Shown piece after piece: positions 1 through 6,257 of a stretch of DNA of 6,903 nt (position 1 is its first letter; each line of letters starts with the position of its first letter). The DNA is taken from positions 1 to 6,903 of the forward strand of contig JBCCFC010000740.1 in NCBI GenBank assembly GCA_039029935.1, written 5' to 3'. The notes under the pieces are model-generated. The model was given only the letters and a program-made list of their open reading frames with translations, was not told where the DNA came from and searched no databases. The position numbers and the translations under genes are program-made. This DNA comes from G039029935 sp039029935 (GTDB taxonomy: Bacteria; Chloroflexota; Anaerolineae; Caldilineales; Caldilineaceae).

Positions 1-95
1 GGTTGTTGTGAAAGCCTCATATGGGTGTCTACCCAATCAGGACAAATATCATTTACCAGTATTTGGTAAGGTTAAAACCTCTTACTGATACGAAG
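1..95. other. Non-coding upstream stretch with short hairpins
   Basis: No gene is visible here. Several short stems occur one after another: tgggt/accca (22-26 with 31-35), ttacca/tggtaa (53-58 with 64-69) and aggtt/aacct (69-73 with 76-80). They may be the 3' region of a gene beyond the left edge or part of the katG leader. None has the GC-rich stem plus T-run of a convincing terminator. Confidence 0.35.
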
Positions 96-151
96 AATCT
101 GATTTGTGAGATTTATATATTAACATGATAGAGTATTTCACAAATCAGATT
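96..151. promoter_or_regulatory. Perfect 14-bp inverted repeat upstream of katG (possible operator or hairpin)
   Basis: The arms at 96-109 (aatctgatttgtga) and 138-151 (tcacaaatcagatt) are exact reverse complements. The stem can grow inward by three pairs including one G-U, leaving an AT-rich loop of about 22 nt. No T-run follows immediately, so it is a poor intrinsic terminator; the T-rich stretch at 170-180 is about 20 nt away. A near-consensus -35 hexamer, TTCACA (137-142), overlaps the right arm, with a weak TATGTT (158-163) at a short 15-nt spacing. An operator controlling katG is therefore possible. The sequence does not match the Fur, PerR or OxyR sites I know. Confidence 0.5.
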
Positions 152-208
152 TAGAAATATGTTTATAGCTTTTTTTATTTGGAACAAGACTATTGTCCAT
201 GACAGTAT

Positions 209-213
209 AGGAG
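209..213 (+). promoter_or_regulatory. Ribosome binding site that favours the katG start at 224
   Basis: AGGAG lies only 1 nt before the ATG at 215 but 10 nt before the in-frame ATG at 224. Normal Shine-Dalgarno spacing makes Met4 of the longest frame the likelier start, giving a 781-residue protein. The choice does not affect the twin-arginine motif. Confidence 0.6.
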
Positions 214-214
214 A

Positions 215-2569
215 ATGATAAAAATGGAATTGTCCAGTGAAAATAAGAACAGTATTAATCGTCGCGAATTCGTTCGCCTTTCAACCATTGCTACGGTAGG
301 TGGCCTTTCAGTGGCTTACGGTGGGGACGTGCTATATGCACAAGACAAACCAGGGGACACGACTGAAGAAACCTCTGAAGGCATGAGCAAGTGTCCAGTG
401 ATGGGGCATTCAGCGAGAGCGAGTGCGAATATATCGAACCATGTTTGGTGGCCGAATCAGTTGAACCTAAAGGTTCTCCAACAAGACTCCTCTCAGTCCG
501 ACCCTATGCGCGGGAAGTTCAACTATGCCGAAGCGTTCAGTAGCCTCGATTTAGATGCGTTGCAGGAGGACATTGATGCCTTGATGACGGATTCACAGGA
601 TTGGTGGCCTGCGGACTACGGTCATTACGGACCGTTCTTTATCCGCATGGCGTGGCACAGCGCAGGCACATACCGTACCATTGATGGTCGTGGTGGTGGT
701 GGTGCTGGTATGTTGCGCTTTGCCCCCCTCAATAGCTGGCCCGATAATGGGAATCTCGACAAGGCACGTCGTTTGCTCTGGCCGATTAAGCAGAAGTATG
801 GTCGGAAGATATCGTGGGCAGACCTGATGATTTTGACGGGGAATCGTGCCTTAGAGACAATGGGGTTCAAGACCTTCGGATTCGCTGGTGGACGTGAGGA
901 TGTCTGGGAACCAGAGGACGTCGATTGGGGTATAGAGACCACTTTGCTTGCATCCGAGCGTTTTAACGAGGAAAGGGAACTCGACAGACCTCTTGGTGCG
1001 GCGCAGATGGGGCTGATCTATGTCAACCCAGAGGGGCCAGACGGCAATCCGGACCCACTCGAAGCAGCCAAAGACATACGAACCACCTTTGCTCGCATGG
1101 CGATGAATGATGAGGAGACGGTTGCCCTTATCGCTGGTGGACACACCTTTGGTAAAGCGCATGGTGCTGCGAATCCCGGCGAGTATGTCGGTGTGGAACC
1201 CGAAGGTGCCAGCATTGAGGAGCAAGGCTTTGGCTGGACAAGCAGCTATGGCACGGGTAAAGGGGCCGACACCATCACCAGCGGTTTAGAGGGTGCTTGG
1301 ACGGCAACACCAGCCGAATGGGGAGCAAGCAACTTTTTCGCTAACCTATTTGCTTTTGAGTGGGAACTGACAGAGAGTCCTGCGGGTGCAAAGCAGTGGA
1401 TACCGACGGATGAGTCTGTACACAACCTTGTGCCGGATGCGCACGATCCAGAGAAGCGACATGCGCCCATCATGCTGACGACTGATCTTTCACTGCGTTT
1501 TGACCCCATCTATGGGCCGATCTCAAAACGCTTCCTTGAAAGTCCAGACGAATTCGCAGAAGCCTTTGCCAAGGCATGGTACAAGCTTACCCACCGCGAC
1601 ATGGGACCCATCGCACGGTATCTTGGCCCATTGGTTCCTGACGAGCCGCAATTGTGGCAAGACCCGCTCCCAGCAGTCGACCATGAGTTGCTGGACGAAG
1701 AGGATATTGCTGCACTCAAAGAGATCATTCTTGAATCAGAGGATTTGTCTATTTCGCAACTGGTCTCAACTGCATGGGCTTCGGCAGCAACGTATCGTGG
1801 CACGGACATGCGTGGTGGTGCGAACGGGGCACGCATTGCCCTTGCGCCGCAGAAGGATTGGGCCGTCAACCAGCCAGAGCAGTTGGCAGAGGTCCTCGAT
1901 GTTTTGGATGGGATTCGACAGGACTTCAATAGCGAGTTGGAAGATGGGAAGATGATTTCGCTTGCCGATATGATCGTTCTCGGTGGATGTACAGCCATTG
2001 AAGCGGCAGCGATGGAAGCTGGGTATGAAATCGAGGTTCCCTGCTCACTGGGGCGCACGGATGCATTGCAAGAGCAAACCGACGTGGACTCATTCGCTGT
2101 ACTCGAACCAACAGCCGATGGGTTCCGCAACTATCTTGGCAGCGGACATCGGCAACCCGCAGAGCAGTTGCTGGTGGAGCGGGCACAAATGCTGACACTA
2201 ACTGCACCGGAAATGACCGTTCTTGTTGGCGGCATGCGTGCGTTGAATGCAAACGCTGGGCAGGCTGAATACGGTGTCTTCACTGAAGAACTCGGGACCC
2301 TGACGAATGATTTCTTCGTGAATCTACTTGATATGAACACTGTGTGGGTGGCATCTGAGGAGTCCGAAGGCGTATATGAGGGGGTTGATCCCGATACCGG
2401 TGACATCAAGTGGACTGGCACCCGTGTTGACCTCATCTTCGGTTCAAACTCAGAGCTACGAGCACTTGCGGAATTCTATGCTAGCGAGGACTCAGTAGGA
2501 ACATTTGTGGAGGATTTCGTGGCTGCGTGGGATAAGGTCATGAATCTTGATCGCTTCGACTTTGCCTAA
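215..2569 (+). CDS. katG: Catalase-peroxidase KatG with Tat-type signal peptide
   Basis: Bifunctional heme catalase-peroxidase: disproportionates H2O2 and oxidises peroxidase substrates. The frame encodes 784 residues (781 from the better-spaced start at 224), close to the family's 720-750 plus a signal peptide. Numbering from 215: the distal site RMAWH gives Arg144, Trp147 and His148. Tyr269 and Met295 sit at the spacing needed for the Met-Tyr-Trp crosslink that confers catalase activity. The proximal heme ligand is His310 in GGHTFGKAHGA, probably supported by Trp362 and Asp424; Arg461 in HRDMGP probably corresponds to the switch arginine. The C-terminal half (about 495-784) is the usual degenerate duplicated peroxidase domain. 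The N-terminus carries NRREFVRLS (Arg16-Arg17), then a mildly hydrophobic segment ending near LYA-QD, so Tat export to the periplasm or envelope is inferred. A (GGT)n run at 691-703 encodes the glycine-rich loop. It appears monocistronic, with its own terminator. Confidence 0.97.
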   Translation: MIKMELSSENKNSINRREFVRLSTIATVGGLSVAYGGDVLYAQDKPGDTTEETSEGMSKCPVMGHSARASANISNHVWWPNQLNLKVLQQDSSQSDPMRGKFNYAEAFSSLDLDALQEDIDALMTDSQDWWPADYGHYGPFFIRMAWHSAGTYRTIDGRGGGGAGMLRFAPLNSWPDNGNLDKARRLLWPIKQKYGRKISWADLMILTGNRALETMGFKTFGFAGGREDVWEPEDVDWGIETTLLASERFNEERELDRPLGAAQMGLIYVNPEGPDGNPDPLEAAKDIRTTFARMAMNDEETVALIAGGHTFGKAHGAANPGEYVGVEPEGASIEEQGFGWTSSYGTGKGADTITSGLEGAWTATPAEWGASNFFANLFAFEWELTESPAGAKQWIPTDESVHNLVPDAHDPEKRHAPIMLTTDLSLRFDPIYGPISKRFLESPDEFAEAFAKAWYKLTHRDMGPIARYLGPLVPDEPQLWQDPLPAVDHELLDEEDIAALKEIILESEDLSISQLVSTAWASAATYRGTDMRGGANGARIALAPQKDWAVNQPEQLAEVLDVLDGIRQDFNSELEDGKMISLADMIVLGGCTAIEAAAMEAGYEIEVPCSLGRTDALQEQTDVDSFAVLEPTADGFRNYLGSGHRQPAEQLLVERAQMLTLTAPEMTVLVGGMRALNANAGQAEYGVFTEELGTLTNDFFVNLLDMNTVWVASEESEGVYEGVDPDTGDIKWTGTRVDLIFGSNSELRALAEFYASEDSVGTFVEDFVAAWDKVMNLDRFDFA

Positions 2570-2682
2570 TTTTGATGAGGTGGTCGTCATACTCATTTTC
2601 TATTCCATAGCAGGGCAGAGCAAACGTATGTGTACTGACCACTGATTAACCGTTCGCGCGTTGATGGGTTGAGTCCATTCAC

Positions 2683-2719
2683 AAGGGGTAGGCGAATTTC
2701 GTCTGCCCCTTCTTTTATT
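2683..2719 (+). terminator. Intrinsic terminator of katG
   Basis: The sequence aaggggtaggcgaa (2683-2696) pairs with ttcgtctgcccctt (2698-2711) over 14 positions including two G-U pairs. It is followed by cttttatt. Placed 114 nt after the katG stop and before the next gene, it should end katG transcription. It also lies inside the longest upstream extension of the next reading frame, which argues against that extension being translated. Confidence 0.85.
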
Positions 2720-2722
2720 CTG

Positions 2723-2731
2723 TGGTACAAT
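2723..2731 (+). promoter_or_regulatory. Candidate extended -10 for the dioxygenase gene
   Basis: TGGTACAAT matches the extended -10 pattern TGnTAtAAT at all but one position. It sits just after the katG terminator and about 110 nt before the ATG at 2840. No good -35 hexamer is found at 16-18 nt. It is plausible by position and weak by sequence alone. Confidence 0.3.
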
Positions 2732-2839
2732 GAGCAAAAACAATGTATTTACAGCCTGTTCCTATGCATTGGCTCAGGCGTTAGGACAAACAGAAACGAG
2801 TATACACATTGGTCTATTATCACAGGACACAAATCAATT

Positions 2840-3607
2840 ATGAATCAAATTTCATATAAAAAAATTTTGCAGGATTGCGGTGTAACCGAGCAAACCATCA
2901 CACAACAGCATCGTGACGAGCTAGACGAACAAGGCTTTACCATTTTCTATGATGTGATTGATGTCGAATGGCGTGAGCAGTTGTGTCAACGGTTTGAGGA
3001 CCTCATCAAGGAAGAAGGAGAGCAGGCGGGCCTTGAGGTGAACGCTATGCCTGGCGTTCGGCGTTTATCCGATTTAGCCAATAAAGGCGACGAGTTCATC
3101 GGCATTTATATGCACCCGATTATGCTGGCGGCGGCGGCACATATTCTACAACGCCCCTTTAAAATCTATGGTTTTAATGGTCATGACCCGCTGCCAGGTC
3201 ATGGTCATCAGGGCTTGCATTGCGATGTGGGGGCACCGCGTTCAGCGACCGTTTTTCAGGCATCAAACTCCTTGTGGATGCTCGACGAACTGACTGCGGA
3301 AAACGGCGCAACGCGGGTTGTGCCCGGCAGTCATCGCTATCCAGACTATCCCAAGGAAGTTTTAGCAGACCCTTTCGCCCCTCATCCTGATGAAGTCTAC
3401 GTCACCGCCCCTGCAGGGTCGGTTGCCGTCTTTAACGCCCAAATCTGGCATGGCGGAACCGAAAACCGTACCTCGAACAAGCGACGTGTCATTCACTCTG
3501 CCTACATTGGTCGTGAGTATAAACAGCAACTCGATCAACGCGCCTATCTGCGTCCAGAGACGGAGGCGCATTTAAGTGAGGCGCAGCGATATATTTTGGA
3601 TGTATAG
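2840..3607 (+). CDS. Phytanoyl-CoA dioxygenase (PhyH) family Fe(II)/2-oxoglutarate oxygenase
   Basis: The 255-residue protein starts MNQISYKKIL. The PhyH-family double-stranded beta-helix carries the 2-His-1-Asp iron facial triad: His127 and Asp129 in GLHCDVGAP, and His204 in QIWHGG. An arginine in NKRRV (215 or 216) should bind the 2-oxoglutarate carboxylate. NGATRVVPGSH (155-165) is the family's characteristic strand. The reaction is oxidative hydroxylation of an organic substrate coupled to 2-oxoglutarate decarboxylation, probably in the cytoplasm; the substrate cannot be read from sequence. The frame stays open 57 codons upstream to a TTG at 2669, but that extension spans the katG terminator and is not protein-like, so I chose ATG 2840, with a weak AGGA at 2824-2827. 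The next gene follows after 83 nt on the same strand with no terminator between, so cotranscription is possible. Confidence 0.9.
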   Translation: MNQISYKKILQDCGVTEQTITQQHRDELDEQGFTIFYDVIDVEWREQLCQRFEDLIKEEGEQAGLEVNAMPGVRRLSDLANKGDEFIGIYMHPIMLAAAAHILQRPFKIYGFNGHDPLPGHGHQGLHCDVGAPRSATVFQASNSLWMLDELTAENGATRVVPGSHRYPDYPKEVLADPFAPHPDEVYVTAPAGSVAVFNAQIWHGGTENRTSNKRRVIHSAYIGREYKQQLDQRAYLRPETEAHLSEAQRYILDV

Positions 3608-3624
3608 GCATGAGGTGGTCACGG

Positions 3625-3648
3625 GGTATATTGACAGGTATATTGACA
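3625..3648 (+). repeat. Perfect 12-bp tandem duplication carrying two TTGACA boxes
   Basis: GGTATATTGACA occurs twice with no spacer (3625-3636 and 3637-3648) in the gap between the dioxygenase and the LLM oxidoreductase. Each copy ends in the consensus sigma70 -35 hexamer TTGACA (3631-3636 and 3643-3648). The matching -10 elements are poor; the best is TAACCT at 3655-3660, 18 nt from the first box. It may be a duplicated promoter element, an activator-dependent promoter, or a chance microduplication. Confidence 0.8.
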
Positions 3649-3675
3649 GTGGTCTAACCTCTAACAAACACAAAC

Positions 3676-3682
3676 GAGAGGA
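3676..3682 (+). promoter_or_regulatory. Ribosome binding site of the LLM oxidoreductase
   Basis: GAGAGGA ends 8 nt before the ATG at 3691. It is the best-placed Shine-Dalgarno sequence in the window and fixes that start. Confidence 0.75.
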
Positions 3683-3690
3683 AAAAAGCA

Positions 3691-4611
3691 ATGAAATTCG
3701 GCGCACAACTGAAAGTCTATCGGGCACAATGGGATGAGATGGCGACCTATATCCAAGCCATGGAAGCAGGACGCTGGAATAGTCTGTGGTTTCCTGACCA
3801 CTTTCTGCCACCGACCCCTGTCGGTATTCCCATTGAACAGGATGAACAAAATCAAGCATATGAAGCATTTATCCCCATGGCTGTCGCTGCGGGGATGACA
3901 AAACGGATTAAGTTAGGGAGTCTGGTGTTAGGCAACACCTACCGCAATCCGGCTTTGGTTGCGAAGATGGCGGCTGAACTCGATCAGGCCAGCAAAGGAC
4001 GATTTATCTTGGGCATTGGGGCCGGTTGGTTCGAGCGCGAACATCAAGCGTATGGATGGACGTTCCCCTCTATCAAAGAACGACAGGATCGACTAGAGGA
4101 AGCCTGTGCATTGATCCGCAAACTATTTACAGCAGAGGGTCCCGTTGACTTCGAGGGGCAGTATTATCGACTGGAGCAAGCACCTCTCTCACCGGGGTGT
4201 TACCAAACGCCAGCTATCCCAATCCTGATTGGTGGCAATGGTGAGCGCCGCACCCTCCGAACGGTGGCGCGGTATGGGGACATCTGGAACTACAATGGTT
4301 GGTCTGGGATGGATATTGAAGTGTTTAAGCATAAACTTGGTGTGCTTACCCAGCATTGTGAGGCCATAGACCGTGATCCAGCAGAAATCAAATTAACAGT
4401 ACACTATCCCTTGAGACTGGCCGATAACGAGGCAGAGCGAAAACGCCTCCTCGAAGAAAATCCCAAAAGGACAGTCGGATCGCGAGACTTCCATATCGAT
4501 CTGATTGGGGCATTTAAGGAAGCTGGGGTTGAGGAGATGTGCTGTGCCTCCTTTAACAGCGTTGAAGATTTGCAGCGCGTGGATGAAGAAATCATTTCAG
4601 TGTTTGATTAA
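3691..4611 (+). CDS. LLM-class (luciferase-like) F420- or FMN-dependent oxidoreductase
   Basis: This 306-residue protein is a bacterial-luciferase-like TIM barrel of the usual length for single-domain members. Visible signatures, in order: the N-terminal strand MKFGAQL with WFPDHF (33-38); KLGSLVLGNTYRNPALVAKMAAELD (74-98), typical of F420-dependent members; GRFILGIGAGWFEREHQAYG (103-122); and PILIGGNGERRTLRTVARYGDIWN (177-200), the phosphate- and cofactor-binding C-terminal part. It probably transfers hydride or oxygen between reduced F420 or FMN and a small organic substrate in the cytoplasm; cofactor and substrate remain inferred. It has a strong ribosome site and lies 83 nt after the PhyH gene. 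Its TAA stop coincides with the left end of a large palindrome. Its ending, EEIISVFD, looks natural rather than truncated. Confidence 0.92.
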   Translation: MKFGAQLKVYRAQWDEMATYIQAMEAGRWNSLWFPDHFLPPTPVGIPIEQDEQNQAYEAFIPMAVAAGMTKRIKLGSLVLGNTYRNPALVAKMAAELDQASKGRFILGIGAGWFEREHQAYGWTFPSIKERQDRLEEACALIRKLFTAEGPVDFEGQYYRLEQAPLSPGCYQTPAIPILIGGNGERRTLRTVARYGDIWNYNGWSGMDIEVFKHKLGVLTQHCEAIDRDPAEIKLTVHYPLRLADNEAERKRLLEENPKRTVGSRDFHIDLIGAFKEAGVEEMCCASFNSVEDLQRVDEEIISVFD

Positions 4612-4868
4612 GACCGTTTCACAGATTTAATTACCCATGGCACACTTCCAGAAAGGGGATGCAATCTACTAGACTAAGGCCATTCCACAAAATAAAATAC
4701 CCGTTTAGTTAGCACGCCCTCGTGCGGGTCGAACTCGTGAATCAACCCGTACGAGGGCGTGCTAACTAAACAGATTATGGGTAATTATTTTCATGGAATA
4801 GCCTAAACAAAGTGTCTATTCCTCCCTTTCTGGAAGTAGGCTGGGTTATTATTTTTGTGGGACGGTCT
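4611..4868. repeat. 258-bp nested imperfect palindrome filling the convergent intergenic gap (MITE-like or double terminator)
   Basis: Paired arms from outside to inside: 4611-4637 with 4842-4868 (21 of 27 positions complementary, starting agaccgt/acggtct); 4644-4657 with 4824-4837 (14 of 14); a symmetric unpaired 19-nt loop on each side (4658-4676 and 4805-4823); 4677-4702 with 4779-4804 (20 of 26); a 7-nt one-sided bulge (4772-4778); 4703-4723 with 4751-4771 (21 of 21); then 4724-4729 with 4745-4750 (one G-U, five matches) closing a 15-nt loop. The ends fall in the TAA of the LLM gene and the TAG of the convergent dehydrogenase. There is no coding capacity. T-runs after the stems are weak, so it is not a textbook terminator, although such a stem would still separate the two transcripts. 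A miniature inverted-repeat element is the other main reading; I see no clear target duplication. Confidence 0.85.
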
Positions 4869-5946
4869 AGGTCCGGACTGATTTCAATTTGCCTTCATAC
4901 ATAAGATAGTCTTGTTTTGTCGCCTGAAACTGAGGCTTTTCGCCCGCCAAAACCGCGATGGCGTCCTTACAGGCATCGGTGAGACAGCGGCGATGGCAAA
5001 AATCTGTCCCGCCAGCCATATGGGGCGTTGCTTGCACGTTGGGATGTTGTCGAAACCAAGCGTCCTTTGGCGGCGGTTCAGGGAAAAACACATCAACGGC
5101 TGCCGCAATCTCATTCGCTTCAATTCGTTCCCACAAGGCTTGTTGTTCAACGACCGCCATCCGCGTCACCAAGACAAATAAAGCGCCTTTGGGCAAAGCA
5201 AAGATCACATCATGATTGATGACCTCCATCGTTGTTGGCATTGGCGGCAACCCAACGACAAAGATTTCAGATGACTGCGCCAATTCAACCAAGGTGCTTG
5301 CCCGTTTGACACCGTATTGCGCAAACACCGCATCAGGGACAAAGGGATCGTAGACCGAAACGTCACAGCGGAAGGGGGCAAGCAACTCCACGTAACGTCG
5401 ATTGATTGAGCCTAATCCCGCCAGCCCCACGCGGCGACCCGTTAAATCACCATAAACAAAGTTCGGTTTGGTCCAACAATCAAAGGCGTGCGTACTCCAC
5501 TGCCCATTCCGCACCACCTGTATCGCTTCCGGAATATCGCGAATGAGGTTCAGTGTCATCGCCAGAGCAAATTCTGCCACAGATGGCGTCATACTGCGTG
5601 ACGTATCGATCAGCGTAATGCCGCGTTGGTTCAAAACGTCAAAATCGACCCAGTTGGCAAAACGATTATCAAACGTGCCCGCGAATACTTTAAGATTTTC
5701 CGCCTGACGCCAATGTTCGGTCTGCATCGCTGGTCGATGCCAACACCCAATCACGGCCGCGTCCGCCTCCTTTAGGTATGTAACAAATTGCTCAAAAGCG
5801 GCCTCTTCCTGACCGCGTTGAATCGTCACAATGTCAACTTGACCCTGTTCATGAAGTAAGGCCATTCCTTCGCTGTGAAAATTGCTGATACTAACGCTTT
5901 TATTGGCTGTGAAGCAGAAAGAGACATAAGAATCAAAATGATTCAC
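4867..5946 (-). CDS. D-isomer-specific 2-hydroxyacid dehydrogenase family protein
   Basis: This NAD(P)-dependent 2-hydroxyacid dehydrogenase relative has 359 residues from a GTG start, slightly longer than the usual 310-340. The Rossmann segment VGLAGLGSINRRY (173-185) carries Asn182 where the family has the third Gly of GxGxxG. VSVYD (196-200) supplies the acidic residue typical of NAD preference. The catalytic Arg (262, in LVTRMAVVEQQAL), Glu (290, in DVFFPEPPP) and His (309, in TPHMAGG) are all kept. It probably interconverts a 2-keto acid and a D-2-hydroxy acid in the cytoplasm; the substrate is unknown. The GTG lacks a visible ribosome site and residues 1-18 do not look like the family. 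An ATG at 5927 in the next frame opens MSLSASQPIKALVS, which resembles the missing first strand, so a one-base frameshift near 5884-5885 is suspected. It converges on the LLM gene, and IS66 begins about 165 bp upstream. Confidence 0.85.
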   Translation of the reverse strand: MNHFDSYVSFCFTANKSVSISNFHSEGMALLHEQGQVDIVTIQRGQEEAAFEQFVTYLKEADAAVIGCWHRPAMQTEHWRQAENLKVFAGTFDNRFANWVDFDVLNQRGITLIDTSRSMTPSVAEFALAMTLNLIRDIPEAIQVVRNGQWSTHAFDCWTKPNFVYGDLTGRRVGLAGLGSINRRYVELLAPFRCDVSVYDPFVPDAVFAQYGVKRASTLVELAQSSEIFVVGLPPMPTTMEVINHDVIFALPKGALFVLVTRMAVVEQQALWERIEANEIAAAVDVFFPEPPPKDAWFRQHPNVQATPHMAGGTDFCHRRCLTDACKDAIAVLAGEKPQFQATKQDYLMYEGKLKSVRT

Positions 5947-6111
5947 TATGGCTGATATGCAATAAAAGCGAACAGCACTGCCAAAAATTTGGAAAGAAGT
6001 AACAAGTCAAAGCAAAATTGAAAGAGATATTCATGTACGGGTATACGCCACGGAGGATGAAAAAGGGGTATAATCAAGGGGCACGTTGCCACCAGAAATC
6101 GATAAATTCCG
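5947..6111. other. Intergenic segment between the dehydrogenase start and the IS66 end
   Basis: This stretch should hold the dehydrogenase promoter, but no good -35/-10 pair is visible on the minus strand. The closest is TTGACT (6010-6005) without a matching -10. On the plus strand TATAAT occurs at 6069-6074 without a -35. One plus-strand frame is open for 35 codons (5966-6070) between two TAA codons, which chance can explain. Confidence 0.4.
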
Positions 6112-6191
6112 GTAACTATTCAGGGGGGGGAGGGTAAAACGAGACATAAGATGGGGAGTGATGGTGAAGATGAAAGAAGAAGTATGGAATA

Positions 6192-6240
6192 CAAAAAAGG
6201 CGAACCTACACACAGGTAAGTGTGCAGATTCGCCTAAAAA
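6192..6240 (-). terminator. Intrinsic terminator of the IS66 transposase gene
   Basis: On the minus strand a 16-position stem forms between 6235-6220 and 6213-6198 (aggcgaatctgcacac with gtgtgtaggttcgcct, two G-U pairs) around a 6-nt loop. A run of T follows (6198-6193). The stem begins 22 nt after the transposase stop. The plus strand lacks a T-run on its downstream side, so termination is oriented with the transposase. Confidence 0.88.
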
Positions 6241-6257
6241 GCAGAAGAAGAGCGGAG

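Noticed and set aside
181..198. ggaacaagactattgtcc as an operator palindrome near the katG start
   Set aside because: Only the outermost bases are symmetric; it does not hold as an inverted repeat without a gap.
1510..2130. Long minus-strand frame inside katG (206 codons)
   Set aside because: It is an antisense shadow of a strongly conserved catalase-peroxidase domain with serine-rich, low-information translation and no start signals.
2669..2839. 57-codon upstream extension of the dioxygenase frame from TTG 2669
   Set aside because: It runs through the katG terminator and a promoter-like site, has no ribosome site, and encodes residues unlike the PhyH family N-terminus.
2575..3620. 11-mer atgaggtggtc shortly after the stops of both katG (2575-2585) and the dioxygenase (3610-3620)
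   Set aside because: Several 11-mer repeats are expected by chance in a window of about 7 kb, and no structure is attached to these copies.
5957..6115. Plus-strand frame reading MQ-stop, a 35-codon open stretch (KRTALPKIWKEV...), stop, then SRGTLPPEIDKFR up to the IS66 end, as a possible gene remnant broken by the insertion
   Set aside because: Three stops in about 53 codons is what random sequence gives, and no family is recognised. It is kept only as a description of the intergenic segment.
5921..6151. Repeat gagacataaga at 5921-5931 and 6141-6151
   Set aside because: It is short, within chance expectation, and does not correspond to any predicted element end.
6031..6213. 60-residue minus-strand ORF across the IS66 boundary
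   Set aside because: It spans the predicted element end and the arm of the transposase terminator, has no ribosome site, and shows no recognisable motif.
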